A stretch of 64,000 nucleotides of DNA from CAZCBX01 sp964497185 (GCA_964497185.1 CAZCBX010000006.1:59014-123013); one strand, 5' to 3'. Shown: positions 53,140-63,368, counted from the first letter of the stretch. Notes: generated by a model from the sequence alone, not told the origin. Program-made: numbers and translations.

Positions 53140-54567
53140 ATGTTTATCCAAAGATATTATTTAACCCATAAGCACAGCGCATGTTGCATGTTCTTTTTAT
53201 TGTTGTTGATCACTGCATGCGGTGGAAGCAACGGCCCAACGGAAAAGCCCAACCCCAAACCACCAGGTGAGCATCCCAGCTCGCCTATTGATCGCGTGCA
53301 ACTTGAGGCGCCAGGCATGGTCAGCAGTCACCTCAATGGCACATACTGCTACGTCCGCGAAAACAACAAAGAACAAGCCATATGCAAGGGCCCTGTCAAT
53401 GCCATGCATGGCGATGGTGACAACAACGATAACATTGTTCAACTGCCTGAGAATGAAAGTTATTTTGCACAAGTCCATGTCGGGGCGAATCACGTCTGTG
53501 GCCTTACCAACAGAGGCTATGTATACTGTTGGGGTGCGGCCATGGGCCAACCACTACTGGGCTCTTCCGTCAGCCAAGCACAAGCCAAACCCCTTCAAGT
53601 CCCCTTACCCGAAAACGTAGAATATTTTACCGATCTCATGGTAGGCCAAGCCCATAGCTGTGCACTGGCAGACAACAAAGATGTTTACTGCTGGGGTAAC
53701 GGCAATGTCGGTCAACTCGGTGACGGCCAAGCCACCAACAGCACAAGCCCGGTAAAAGTCGATTTTTCTGCCATTGATTTAGAAGGTGCCCAAATCGACA
53801 ATCTCAACCCATCCCAAGGCGATTTCACGTGCGCCACCACAGACACACTCCGCACGATTTGTTGGGGGGATAATGACAAAAATCAAATTCGATTCAGTTT
53901 AACCAATCAATATGATACCCCACAAGAAGTTGAATACGAAATCTACACCTTTGGTCCAGAAAACACCGAATACACAGCAAAGTATATCGAAATCCAGAGC
54001 GGTTTGGGCCACAGCTGCGGCTTAACTACTATTGACTTTGTCTGGCCCGATGAGGAAGATAATCCCACCAACAATGATACTTTAATCATTTGTTTTGGTG
54101 ACAATACCTTTGGCCAAACAACCAGCAACAACTATAATAACTTCAACTTCCCCCCCGAAGATTATTTTGCCCCCTATCCATCCGCACCTCTGGCCGTGGT
54201 AACACCCGGTGAATTACCCAATTTAGAAGCCATGTTTGTGGGTAGCAATCAAACATGTGGCACATCCTATGATGAGTTTGGTCAATTAAAATTGGGATGT
54301 TGGAGAATTGTTGAAGACTTTGAAAATCCATATCAATTCTTGTTCATTGAGAATATTGCGGAGCAAGAGCTTGTTTTTGATGCACCAATCGAAAGTTTTT
54401 CAATCGGCAATCCTTCAATTGCTATTTTAACAAATGAAAAAATAGCCATCATTGAAGGTTTAGAGAATATAAACGTATCTGGTAACCCTATCCCATTCCA
54501 CACGGATACAGCTCCTTACTCAGAAAAATTAACTTCTCTGGAATGGATACCAACCGAAGAAAACTAA
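53140..54567 (+). CDS. RCC1-repeat lipoprotein, paralogue 1
   Basis: 475 residues, lipobox LLLITAC (Cys about 27). RCC1-like blades are seen from about 85: HVCGLTNRGYVYCWG, HSCALADNKDVYCWGNG-x-GQLGDG, FTCATTDTLRTICWGD, HSCGLTT and TLIICFGDNTFGQ. Cys pairs in each blade could be disulfides. It starts one base after the previous stop. The central 579 bases are identical in the next gene. It is probably surface-exposed, ligand unknown. Confidence 0.9.
   Translation: MFIQRYYLTHKHSACCMFFLLLLITACGGSNGPTEKPNPKPPGEHPSSPIDRVQLEAPGMVSSHLNGTYCYVRENNKEQAICKGPVNAMHGDGDNNDNIVQLPENESYFAQVHVGANHVCGLTNRGYVYCWGAAMGQPLLGSSVSQAQAKPLQVPLPENVEYFTDLMVGQAHSCALADNKDVYCWGNGNVGQLGDGQATNSTSPVKVDFSAIDLEGAQIDNLNPSQGDFTCATTDTLRTICWGDNDKNQIRFSLTNQYDTPQEVEYEIYTFGPENTEYTAKYIEIQSGLGHSCGLTTIDFVWPDEEDNPTNNDTLIICFGDNTFGQTTSNNYNNFNFPPEDYFAPYPSAPLAVVTPGELPNLEAMFVGSNQTCGTSYDEFGQLKLGCWRIVEDFENPYQFLFIENIAEQELVFDAPIESFSIGNPSIAILTNEKIAIIEGLENINVSGNPIPFHTDTAPYSEKLTSLEWIPTEEN
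53707..54285 (+). repeat. 579-bp tract identical to 55123-55701
   Basis: Read side by side, both copies are identical base for base with a constant offset of 1416. The downstream edge is sharp: after GGTCAA the genes diverge at once. Upstream the similarity falls to a lower, scattered level. Confidence 0.9.
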
Positions 54568-54570
54568 AAA

Positions 54571-55977
54571 ATGAGCTTTTTTTCACACACAGCTAAAAAA
54601 CACTTGGATTTATATTTTATAATTTCATGTATTTTTATGGTTGCATGCAGTGACATTGACTCATCAACCCTGGACGCCAATCTAAATCCGCAAGACAATG
54701 TAAACTCGAATAACCGTATAGAGTTTAAATCGCCAGGCATGGTGAGTAGCCATCTTAACGGCACTTACTGCTATGTTCGCGAAAGCCAAAAAGAAAAAGC
54801 CATATGCAAGGGCCCTGTCAATGCCATGCATGGTGATGGTGATAACAATGATAACATTGTCGTACTTCCAGAAGGTGAAAGCTATTTTGCCCAGGTTCAT
54901 GTGGGGGCCGCCCACGTATGTGGTTTAACCAATCGAGGTTATATCTATTGCTGGGGGCAAAACGCAGATGACTTATTTGGAGCCCTTACTGATGATCAAA
55001 CAACCCCCCTTCAAGTCCCCTTACCCGAAAACGTAGAATATTTTTCCGATCTTATGGTAGGCCAAGCCCACAGCTGTGCATTGGCAGACACCAAAGATGT
55101 TTACTGCTGGGGCAACGGCAGTGTCGGTCAACTCGGTGACGGCCAAGCCACCAACAGCACAAGCCCGGTAAAAGTCGATTTTTCTGCCATTGATTTAGAA
55201 GGTGCCCAAATCGACAATCTCAACCCATCCCAAGGCGATTTCACGTGCGCCACCACAGACACACTCCGCACGATTTGTTGGGGGGATAATGACAAAAATC
55301 AAATTCGATTCAGTTTAACCAATCAATATGATACCCCACAAGAAGTTGAATACGAAATCTACACCTTTGGTCCAGAAAACACCGAATACACAGCAAAGTA
55401 TATCGAAATCCAGAGCGGTTTGGGCCACAGCTGCGGCTTAACTACTATTGACTTTGTCTGGCCCGATGAGGAAGATAATCCCACCAACAATGATACTTTA
55501 ATCATTTGTTTTGGTGACAATACCTTTGGCCAAACAACCAGCAACAACTATAATAACTTCAACTTCCCCCCCGAAGATTATTTTGCCCCCTATCCATCCG
55601 CACCTCTGGCCGTGGTAACACCCGGTGAATTACCCAATTTAGAAGCCATGTTTGTGGGTAGCAATCAAACATGTGGCACATCCTATGATGAGTTTGGTCA
55701 AATGCAGTTAGGTTGTTGGCATTACATTGAAGCAATGGACGTTTTTGTTTACGACTTCATCACTCAAATTGGAGAAGAAGACTTAATTTTCGATGATGAT
55801 ATTGCTTTTTTAAGCATTGGTGAACCCACCATTGGCATTCAAGAGAATGGGAAAATTTTTGTATTTAATGGACTATCTGAATTGAATATTAGCGGTAGTC
55901 AAATCAATCCAGTAACTGAAACACCCTATGACACAACTTTAAATTCACTTATATGGATACCAACCGAAGAGAACTAA
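54571..55977 (+). CDS. RCC1-repeat lipoprotein, paralogue 2
   Basis: 468 residues, lipobox IFMVAC (Cys about 25). Same blade order as its neighbour at 53140. The N-terminal ~55 residues and the last ~90 differ, while the centre is identical. Both end with WIPTEEN. It lies three bases after the preceding stop. Confidence 0.9.
   Translation: MSFFSHTAKKHLDLYFIISCIFMVACSDIDSSTLDANLNPQDNVNSNNRIEFKSPGMVSSHLNGTYCYVRESQKEKAICKGPVNAMHGDGDNNDNIVVLPEGESYFAQVHVGAAHVCGLTNRGYIYCWGQNADDLFGALTDDQTTPLQVPLPENVEYFSDLMVGQAHSCALADTKDVYCWGNGSVGQLGDGQATNSTSPVKVDFSAIDLEGAQIDNLNPSQGDFTCATTDTLRTICWGDNDKNQIRFSLTNQYDTPQEVEYEIYTFGPENTEYTAKYIEIQSGLGHSCGLTTIDFVWPDEEDNPTNNDTLIICFGDNTFGQTTSNNYNNFNFPPEDYFAPYPSAPLAVVTPGELPNLEAMFVGSNQTCGTSYDEFGQMQLGCWHYIEAMDVFVYDFITQIGEEDLIFDDDIAFLSIGEPTIGIQENGKIFVFNGLSELNISGSQINPVTETPYDTTLNSLIWIPTEEN
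55123..55701 (+). repeat. Second copy of the 579-bp identical tract
   Basis: Partner of 53707-54285. Identity over more than 190 codons, including third positions, points to recent duplication or gene conversion. Confidence 0.9.
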
Positions 55978-56002
55978 AAGAGACAAAAGAAAGAGGCATT
56001 TC

Positions 56003-57490
56003 ATGACAATCAAAAACACGAGAAAAAGTATTTATTTCTGTTTCATTGCACTCAATATTGCTTTCATTGGCTGCGGTGGTGGTGAGTCTACGCGTCAATT
56101 GAATGCCAATTCGGAAACGCCCTCTGAAAATTCTTCAACCAAACCTGATACTTTTGCTGTACAGCTGGGCGCACTCACCAAAAAATTTGGCCGGAACAAT
56201 TTTAACGCAGACGATTGCCTGGACGTTGCATTGGATTCCAATAAAAACATGTACTGTGTGGGATCTACCTACAGTGACATGGGTGAAACCGCTGCCGGCA
56301 ATGGCGACGCGGTGATTGTAAAACTGTCTTCTACCGGTCAAATATCTTGGGTCAAACAATTTGGCACGCTGACGTATTTTACACCTGGCGATGACAACAA
56401 TGGTTTTGAGACATTCAGTCACATACATATAAATCAACAAGACAAGCTGTACGTACTTACGCATGATGTGAATGAAGACGAAAACAAAGATTACATCTAT
56501 TTATCCAGACTCAATACCAATGGTGAACTGCTTTCACATACTTATGTTGGTAACGAAAATTTGGATTCTTCTGACCAAACCATCCATTCATCCTTGGCTG
56601 TGGATTATCAAGGCAACGTTTATGTGGCGTATGGTCATAAAATCGTGAAATATACGTCAGACTTGTCAGAAGCTTGGCGTGAAGATGTCATTGATATTCC
56701 AGATGGCGTTGATACGGACGAAATAAACCATGAAGAAGCTTACTGTGACAGCCTTACAACCGATTTGGCAACACCCGCCAATCTATATTGTGGTGGCCGA
56801 GCCGAAGAAGATTTTATTGAGGATACCCATGGACCTTCCGATGCCTTTGTTATAAAAATCGATACCCATGGTGAAATGGTTTGGGCACGGCAGCTGGGCG
56901 AAGATTCAGTGGAAGATATTGGGTTTAGCCCCAATGGATCTGGTAATCAAAGCTGCGAACAAATTGCGGTAAATGCAGTGTTTCACGTGTTTTGCTCAGG
57001 CCACACCACTAAAAGCAATCCATCCTTTGATCAAGGTCAAACAGATTTATTCCTGATGAAGCTATCGAGCAGTGGCGTGATTGAATGGATCCATGAATTT
57101 GCCCTGCCCACCGATGTACCCGATGTAATCGACCATCAGTACACCCATGCCTTGGCTACCAAAACAAATGGCAACGTGGTCATGGTAGGCTCCAGCAAAA
57201 GCGCCATCACAGAAACTGTATCCGGCATAGAAGATGCCTTCATCACTGAATTTTTCACCGATGGCAGCATCCATTGGCAAAAACAATTCGGTCAACAAAC
57301 CACCATCGGCAGTGCTGGCAACAACGAGGGCATTGAAAGAATTCAAAGCGTCGTTGTGGATGATCAGTCCAATCTATACTTGGGCGGTTCCACCACAGGC
57401 AGCATGGTCGAAAACAACGCTGATCCAAACACAGACAACCCGTCAACCGACATCATCATGCTCAAACTTTCACCCACAGGCCAATTGTAA
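56003..57490 (+). CDS. SBBP-type beta-propeller lipoprotein
   Basis: 495 residues, lipobox NIAFIGC (Cys about 23). Repeats have the pattern GDAVIVKLSSTGQISWVKQFG, then DAFVIKIDTHGEMVWARQLG, DLFLMKLSSSGVIEWIHEF and DAFITEFFTDGSIHWQKQFG. This is the SBBP seven-bladed-propeller family. GAGG precedes the ATG. Last of four co-directional lipoprotein genes. Confidence 0.9.
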   Translation: MTIKNTRKSIYFCFIALNIAFIGCGGGESTRQLNANSETPSENSSTKPDTFAVQLGALTKKFGRNNFNADDCLDVALDSNKNMYCVGSTYSDMGETAAGNGDAVIVKLSSTGQISWVKQFGTLTYFTPGDDNNGFETFSHIHINQQDKLYVLTHDVNEDENKDYIYLSRLNTNGELLSHTYVGNENLDSSDQTIHSSLAVDYQGNVYVAYGHKIVKYTSDLSEAWREDVIDIPDGVDTDEINHEEAYCDSLTTDLATPANLYCGGRAEEDFIEDTHGPSDAFVIKIDTHGEMVWARQLGEDSVEDIGFSPNGSGNQSCEQIAVNAVFHVFCSGHTTKSNPSFDQGQTDLFLMKLSSSGVIEWIHEFALPTDVPDVIDHQYTHALATKTNGNVVMVGSSKSAITETVSGIEDAFITEFFTDGSIHWQKQFGQQTTIGSAGNNEGIERIQSVVVDDQSNLYLGGSTTGSMVENNADPNTDNPSTDIIMLKLSPTGQL

Positions 57491-57528
57491 TCTCTAAAAC
57501 CAGTAAAAGTACCTAATTTGAAAAGGGT

Positions 57529-58173
57529 TTAATAAATAAACGGAAAAAGCCGCGCCGTGCGGCTTTGGTAGTCGACATAGTCACTACCGAACTGATCGAG
57601 AAGTGCTTCTTCCTCTACTTTTATGCGATATATATAGGCTGGAAAGAAGATGAAAAAGCATAAAATAGCACCAATCCAGCTATGGAAGAAGATGGACATG
57701 CCCATTATTGCAACGAATGCACCTGTATAACTTGGGTGGCGAAGACGTTTGTAGGGGCCATGCTGAATTAATTGGTGATTGGCTTTGATTTCTACCTGTG
57801 CGGTGAAAAACTCTCCCAGTACGCGTATGCTGTACCATCGATATCCAATGCCAAAAATCATTAACCCGATGCCCAACAACGTGGCGCTATGATCAAATAG
57901 GGGAAGCTGCTTTTGAATATATGCGGCGTCTATCACTGGGAATGCCGAACAAATAACGGCAGCAAGCATAATAAAATGAGCAGATTTTTTGTCACGACTT
58001 CCTTTGTTTTCCACTTCCTGAGTGGAGGGTAGATTTGGTTGGGTGTAACTCATGGTGAAAACGCTAATGGCCATAAAAATCATGGGCCAGGTTAGCAACC
58101 AATCAATTTTTACCGAAAGCGGCAGCACAACCACCATCAGGACCAGTACGATGCTAGTGACTAATTTGTTCAT
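57529..58173 (-). CDS. Isoprenylcysteine carboxyl methyltransferase-like protein
   Basis: 214 residues, about five helices. The C-terminal motif HGPYKRLRHPSYTGAF, then EEEALLDQFGSDYVDY is the AdoMet-binding signature of the ICMT/PEMT family. The bacterial substrates are mostly unknown (isoprenoid or lipid acids). It converges with the SBBP gene. Confidence 0.88.
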   Translation of the reverse strand: MNKLVTSIVLVLMVVVLPLSVKIDWLLTWPMIFMAISVFTMSYTQPNLPSTQEVENKGSRDKKSAHFIMLAAVICSAFPVIDAAYIQKQLPLFDHSATLLGIGLMIFGIGYRWYSIRVLGEFFTAQVEIKANHQLIQHGPYKRLRHPSYTGAFVAIMGMSIFFHSWIGAILCFFIFFPAYIYRIKVEEEALLDQFGSDYVDYQSRTARLFPFIY

Positions 58174-58210
58174 ATACTATCCATAATCCCTTTTGATAAA
58201 AATTTCCATC

Positions 58211-61200
58211 TTAAGCAGAATGGAAAGGTTTGTTCTGTTCATCATGATCGGGAGCTATAAGGGGTACAGACATGATAAAGCGTGTCCCTTTACCCTCTTG
58301 CGTCTGAACTTGAATACTACCGCCATGTTTTTCTTCAACAATGGTTTTGCTCAAAAACAACCCCAGCCCTGTACCTTTGGTCGGATCTTTTGTGGTCACA
58401 AATGGATCAAATATATGCGGTAAAACATGGGGAGGAATACCTGAACCAGTGTCTTGCACCTCAAAAATAGCGTGCGTTTCAGTTTTGGACAAATAAATAT
58501 CGATGCGATCTGTTTGTTTATTGTCTGTTGCATCGAATGCATTGCTAATCAAGTTCATCATAGCCTGCTGAATACTATTAAAGCCCTCAACCATCAAATC
58601 TTCCTCGGGCATATGCACTTCTACCTGTAAAAAGTTTTTTTCTTTTCGTTTATTTTCCAAAAGATTCAACACATCTTGTGTTTTTTTCTTCAAGTCTACC
58701 TTGGTCTTCATCTCAGAACCAGAGGAGTACTCATTCACTGTAGAAATTAGCTCGGTTAAATTGTCTGTCTTTTTACGGGCAGATGTAATGGCGCGCTCAA
58801 GGGTTTCATATTTATCTTCAAACTTTCGATCTTTGACGATCTTTTGAATCATCGACTGATTGTTTACCAACGATTGAAGCGGGTTTTTCATTTCATGGGC
58901 AATGCCCGCGAACATGGTTCCAATGGTGGACATTTTTTCACTTCGTGTAAGTCGCTCAAAAAATGATTTTCGCTGTACATGGGCTCTCACGCGAGTCAGC
59001 AAAACTTCTTTTTTAAACGGTTTGGCAATATAGTCTGAGGCGCCCAATTGAAAACCTTCCACCACATCTTGGTCGGCACCCAGTGAAGTTAAATAAATAA
59101 AAGGCACTGCATCCAAATTTTTATTTTTGCGCACTTCTGCCAAAAATCCGTGCCCATCCAATATCGGCATTTGTACGTCACTTAATATACAGTCTGGAAT
59201 CACGCGCTCCAACAAATCAAGTCCAGCTTTACCATTTTCCGCAAAGTACACATTGTAATCATCCTGTAAAGCATTCCATATAATTTGTGCCACCTCTGGA
59301 TTGTCTTCACAGATCAAAAGTGTGGGCTTGGCAGGATCCATTTTTTCAGGTGTGGTGGGTGGGTATTGAACATCCAGCGAACCGCGAAGATTCTTCTCGC
59401 CACTTACTTCGTAATAGTCGGTTAACGTCACATCTTGGGACAACGGCAGCTGAATATGCACGCGGCTTCCACCCATGGGGCTCTCCAACATAGACACATC
59501 CCCATTGTGCAGATCAATCATCTCTCGCACAAACGACAAACCAATGCCCGACCCACCGTGCACTTTTAAATCAGTTAATGAAGATTGCACATATCGATCA
59601 AATACGCTCGCCCGTTCAGATTCAGGCACCCCCACGCCAGAATCATCCACATAAATATGCAAATTGGATTGATCCGTTTCCAGCTGAATTTCCACTTTCT
59701 TTTGCGGTTTATCCGCATGCGCCGTGTATTTCACCGCATTGGAAATAATATTTTCCATCACGCGCTGCATCTTGCCACTGTCCATCGGCACATGCAGGCC
59801 TTGAAAACCTTGGGGATCAAAATCAAATTTAACACCCGACTGCCGACACAGCACTGCCGCATCTTGGGCAATATCTTCCATAAAAGATTGCACATGCACA
59901 CTCTGCCATTGCAGTTTCAGCTCGCCCGACTCCGCTTTCACCGAATCCAAAATACTGGAAACCATGCCTTTGAGCTTATGAAGCGCACGATCCGCAGGAC
60001 TCAACGCCTCCCCCAACACATTGGCAAACCGACTTTTGGTTTCCTCAATGGCCCCCAACGCAACCGTGATGGGCGTTTTTAAATCATGAGAGATATTAGC
60101 AAAAAACCGCTCTTTCATTTTTTCCAAACCCTTTAAATCTTCGATGGCTTTATTCAAATCACGCGTCCGATCTTCAACCTGCGCTTCAACATAGAGGAAG
60201 GCGTCTGCGTATTCTTTAGCCAATGTGACCGCTGCTACAATAATCAAACAGGCAAAGCCATAAGGGAATAGATACGGCACGCTCAGAGCCAGATTTGTAA
60301 TTACAATGTCGTGAATCGAGGTAATAAAAAATATAGAGAAACCGACCAAATATCTCCATGCATCAGTGGTAGATTCTTTTCTAAAAAACAGTGTAAAACG
60401 CACGAAAGCATAAATATTTGAAAGTAAAAATAATAGAAACCATGTTTCAAAGATTTTGTAAATTTGATTAAAGTCGTTAAAAAATAATACTATTATTGGA
60501 ATGCAAGCTATGAAGTAAAAAATTTTTATGCTTTTTTTTAAAAATGAATATCTTTCATTGAGAAAAACTATAAAAAACAAACTACCTAACGCGACAGCGA
60601 ACATATTTATTCGTAAAGGTACCGTTGCATTATCAATAAACTTATAAGGTATTGCACTAGTCACTATTTCATAAATACCAAAAGCAAACGCAGAAATTGA
60701 AAAATACAGATTGTATTTTTTGTCCTGCACAAGTTGATAAACTAAAAAATAATAAATAGATAAAGCGATTAGAATAATCCCGAAAACCATAAATATTTGG
60801 GACCAAAAAAATTCTACAAAACCGTGATTTTTATAAATTTCTTTATATTCTCCTATGCCAATAGGCCCACCAATGACTCCATAACCTGGACCTCCGACTT
60901 TGTAGGTCTCTATTTTTAATTTATTTCTTTCTTGCAAACAACTGAGTGGAACTTCGTACTTACGTAAAGCATTCCAGTAATATCCCGATAGTTCAGACCC
61001 TTCAAATCCGTGTTCACCAATATAACAGCCATTGAAATAAACTTTATCAGAATCAGCCATGCGACCTAAAACTAATGAGGGTCGTTCATATTTTTCAATG
61101 ACGCTACCATCTATTTCTTTTTCTAAAATAATGACGGATTTATTTTTTTGAGGCTTAATATTTATAGGCAAATCAACTTTTTTTGTTTTACCTTCATATC

Positions 61201-61345
61201 TTAGAGTCCATCCACTTTGTATGCTCTTATTAAGATTTTCGCTGAGTTTATGTGAGTAAATTTCATATGTAATGCGAGGAATAAAACAAATAAAAATGCA
61301 AATCCAAAATATGATATTTATGCTATTTCTCTTTTTTGATCGCAT
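58211..61345 (-). CDS. Hybrid sensor with two histidine kinase units around a receiver
   Basis: 1044 residues. Order: N-terminal helix; periplasmic beta-rich domain (about 45-175) like 7TMR-DISM; seven helices (about 180-378); coiled linker; first HisKA (NISHDLKTP, His 420) with HATPase (NAVKY, DDSGVGVP, GGSGIGLSF at about 540-603); receiver (acidic E680/D681, Asp 723 in LSDVQMP, Lys 775); second HisKA-like (GIAHEMKNP, His 817) with HATPase (NLISNAFDA, DTGSGIPP, GTGLGLFLSK). It overlaps the PilZ gene upstream by 23 bp. No response regulator lies nearby, so its output partner is unknown. Confidence 0.94.
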   Translation of the reverse strand: MRSKKRNSINIIFWICIFICFIPRITYEIYSHKLSENLNKSIQSGWTLRYEGKTKKVDLPINIKPQKNKSVIILEKEIDGSVIEKYERPSLVLGRMADSDKVYFNGCYIGEHGFEGSELSGYYWNALRKYEVPLSCLQERNKLKIETYKVGGPGYGVIGGPIGIGEYKEIYKNHGFVEFFWSQIFMVFGIILIALSIYYFLVYQLVQDKKYNLYFSISAFAFGIYEIVTSAIPYKFIDNATVPLRINMFAVALGSLFFIVFLNERYSFLKKSIKIFYFIACIPIIVLFFNDFNQIYKIFETWFLLFLLSNIYAFVRFTLFFRKESTTDAWRYLVGFSIFFITSIHDIVITNLALSVPYLFPYGFACLIIVAAVTLAKEYADAFLYVEAQVEDRTRDLNKAIEDLKGLEKMKERFFANISHDLKTPITVALGAIEETKSRFANVLGEALSPADRALHKLKGMVSSILDSVKAESGELKLQWQSVHVQSFMEDIAQDAAVLCRQSGVKFDFDPQGFQGLHVPMDSGKMQRVMENIISNAVKYTAHADKPQKKVEIQLETDQSNLHIYVDDSGVGVPESERASVFDRYVQSSLTDLKVHGGSGIGLSFVREMIDLHNGDVSMLESPMGGSRVHIQLPLSQDVTLTDYYEVSGEKNLRGSLDVQYPPTTPEKMDPAKPTLLICEDNPEVAQIIWNALQDDYNVYFAENGKAGLDLLERVIPDCILSDVQMPILDGHGFLAEVRKNKNLDAVPFIYLTSLGADQDVVEGFQLGASDYIAKPFKKEVLLTRVRAHVQRKSFFERLTRSEKMSTIGTMFAGIAHEMKNPLQSLVNNQSMIQKIVKDRKFEDKYETLERAITSARKKTDNLTELISTVNEYSSGSEMKTKVDLKKKTQDVLNLLENKRKEKNFLQVEVHMPEEDLMVEGFNSIQQAMMNLISNAFDATDNKQTDRIDIYLSKTETHAIFEVQDTGSGIPPHVLPHIFDPFVTTKDPTKGTGLGLFLSKTIVEEKHGGSIQVQTQEGKGTRFIMSVPLIAPDHDEQNKPFHSA

Positions 61346-63368
61346 TCCGTTTCCCTTTTTTATTCAAAATATGCCCGTAAGTATAACGAACATGAGCATA
61401 ATATCGTGTCAAAATTTCCTTTTTTGCTATCCATCGAACACCATTCCATATGAAACTAAGCCCCTTGGACTCATAGTGTTCTTTACGATGATCGTCTAAA
61501 TAAATAATAACGTTTTTTCTTTTTAAACTTTTATAAAAATTTAAACTTTCAGCTATTAAATGATCATGCACATAATCAGACATGTGCTGGTATTCAGGCA
61601 CTACATATATGTACATCAAATCCATCAACCCAAAAACATTTGTGGCTTCAGGACCTATTTCAATCCTAGAAAAACCAACTATTTCATCACCTTTTTTTAG
61701 GAGCCGAAATGTTCTTCTTCGCTCCATACCAAATTCTTTATAACTCTCATTAAGTTCTTTTAGCTCTAGATGCTCTCTGGTCAAGGCGCTTGACTCTTCC
61801 TCGATTTGAGAAGCGAATTTATCAAAATATTTAGATATAAAAACCAGGTCCCATTTATTGGCATCAAAAACTCTATATGCATCTATTTTATCAAACTTAT
61901 ATTCAATGAAGGGTTTTCCTTCATAAACTTCGTAGAACCTTGTCTCGTTATGTTCCGGAAATGGATACTGTTCTATGAAATCGTAGTAGCTTCTTTTATT
62001 CCAGGGTTTATCCACATCGGTTATTGTCGTAAAATATTTCGTATCAATACTGTTAAGCACATCTACAGCTACTGAGTATATTTCCCGGCCAACCAATTTA
62101 GATTTTTTTGGATCTATAGCCAACTGATGGACACCCCAAGTAAAAGGATAAATCCGATCCATCTGCAAGTGTCCCATTACCTCTTCCCCTTCGACGAGCA
62201 GTATGCGCTTTGAAATTTCAGAACCAGCATCATCTAAAGTTTTCCAGGTCTTTTTGGATATGTCGTAAGCATCCGTGAATTCACCGGATTCACTAAGGCC
62301 AATGTAACCACTCCTCTCAAATAACCCCCAAATTTTTGGATGGTAACTGTCATAGTATTCATAATCCAACATGGGGTACCGAGCTTTTAAAATAAAATTG
62401 TGCCAGTTGGTAATGTTGGGTTCATTTTGAGTGTCGAAGCGTATGCCCAAAACGTAAGCTCTTTTTTCTCTGTTCCAAATATAGTTTCTTACGTAACCAA
62501 CACCTTCAACGATCCCCGCCCCTTTGATTCGAATCTGAATGCGTTCAATGGGCATACCCTTTGGAAAAGAAAACTTTTCTTCGTAATCAATCAATGACAA
62601 TCCATGCTCTGAATAATCAAATATGTCATCATTCACAAAATCTTGTTGCAGCAGTTTGCAGGTTAGTCTGACTTTAAGTTCATGCTCTCGATCTTCTTTT
62701 TCAACCCGAAGGGTTTCACGACGAAGCAAACGGCTAACCGTAGGTGACATTTTCACTTCGACTTTATCGCCACTGATTCGCAGCACTTCCGACTGAAACA
62801 TGTGATACGTCTGAAACAAACTAAAATTACAATAGCACGGCCCCCTACCAACCTGACCCTGTTTGCTTTCGTAAATTTCACCAATGATGGTGCCCGAGCT
62901 GGTTTGGGATAGCGGAAAAAACGTAAGCAATGATTGATTTTGATAAATTTGCACAGGGCATTCATACGATTTATAAATCAAATCATCATAAATGTTTTTA
63001 ACGGTTGCAGGATCTTTGACTACATCTCGATTGGGATCTTCTTTTTTAAAGAAATACTGGCTATTGGAATCCGCTGGAAGGCGAAATCCTATATGAATCA
63101 AGTCAGAGTCTCGTTTTTCGGAGTACATGACTTGGCCGATAAATTCGTGTTTGGGAAAAACGATTCTGGATTCCACGGTGGTGATATGGCCTTGGTCCAC
63201 ATGATCGCTGGGCACAAATAAACCCAAACCGGTGTAAGAATAATTTTTAAGCTGAACAGGAATTTCCCGGCCCATGAGACTTAAGGTCGTATGCACCGGT
63301 TTGGGCAAAGTAATACGTTTTACCTTACGCTTATCACCTTCAATGATTTCAAAAATAGGGTCATCCAT
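61323..63368 (-). CDS. PilZ-domain protein with GNAT-like C-terminal regions
   Basis: 681 residues. First PilZ-like domain about 15-100 (NYSYTGLGL at 42). A second c-di-GMP-type PilZ follows at about 215-320, with RRETLRV and DYSEHGLSL, the RxxxR and (D/N)xSxxG motifs. From 345 on, two regions look like GNAT acetyltransferase halves: RILLVEGEEVMGHLQMDRI (about 388) and RTFRLLKKGDEIVGFSRIEI (about 552), the latter followed by YIYVVPEYQHM. The acetyl-CoA loop is not clear. ATG at 63368 follows GGGA; GTG at 63380 is an alternative. It is co-transcribed with the double kinase. Confidence 0.82.
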   Translation of the reverse strand: MDDPIFEIIEGDKRKVKRITLPKPVHTTLSLMGREIPVQLKNYSYTGLGLFVPSDHVDQGHITTVESRIVFPKHEFIGQVMYSEKRDSDLIHIGFRLPADSNSQYFFKKEDPNRDVVKDPATVKNIYDDLIYKSYECPVQIYQNQSLLTFFPLSQTSSGTIIGEIYESKQGQVGRGPCYCNFSLFQTYHMFQSEVLRISGDKVEVKMSPTVSRLLRRETLRVEKEDREHELKVRLTCKLLQQDFVNDDIFDYSEHGLSLIDYEEKFSFPKGMPIERIQIRIKGAGIVEGVGYVRNYIWNREKRAYVLGIRFDTQNEPNITNWHNFILKARYPMLDYEYYDSYHPKIWGLFERSGYIGLSESGEFTDAYDISKKTWKTLDDAGSEISKRILLVEGEEVMGHLQMDRIYPFTWGVHQLAIDPKKSKLVGREIYSVAVDVLNSIDTKYFTTITDVDKPWNKRSYYDFIEQYPFPEHNETRFYEVYEGKPFIEYKFDKIDAYRVFDANKWDLVFISKYFDKFASQIEEESSALTREHLELKELNESYKEFGMERRRTFRLLKKGDEIVGFSRIEIGPEATNVFGLMDLMYIYVVPEYQHMSDYVHDHLIAESLNFYKSLKRKNVIIYLDDHRKEHYESKGLSFIWNGVRWIAKKEILTRYYAHVRYTYGHILNKKGKRNAIKKEK

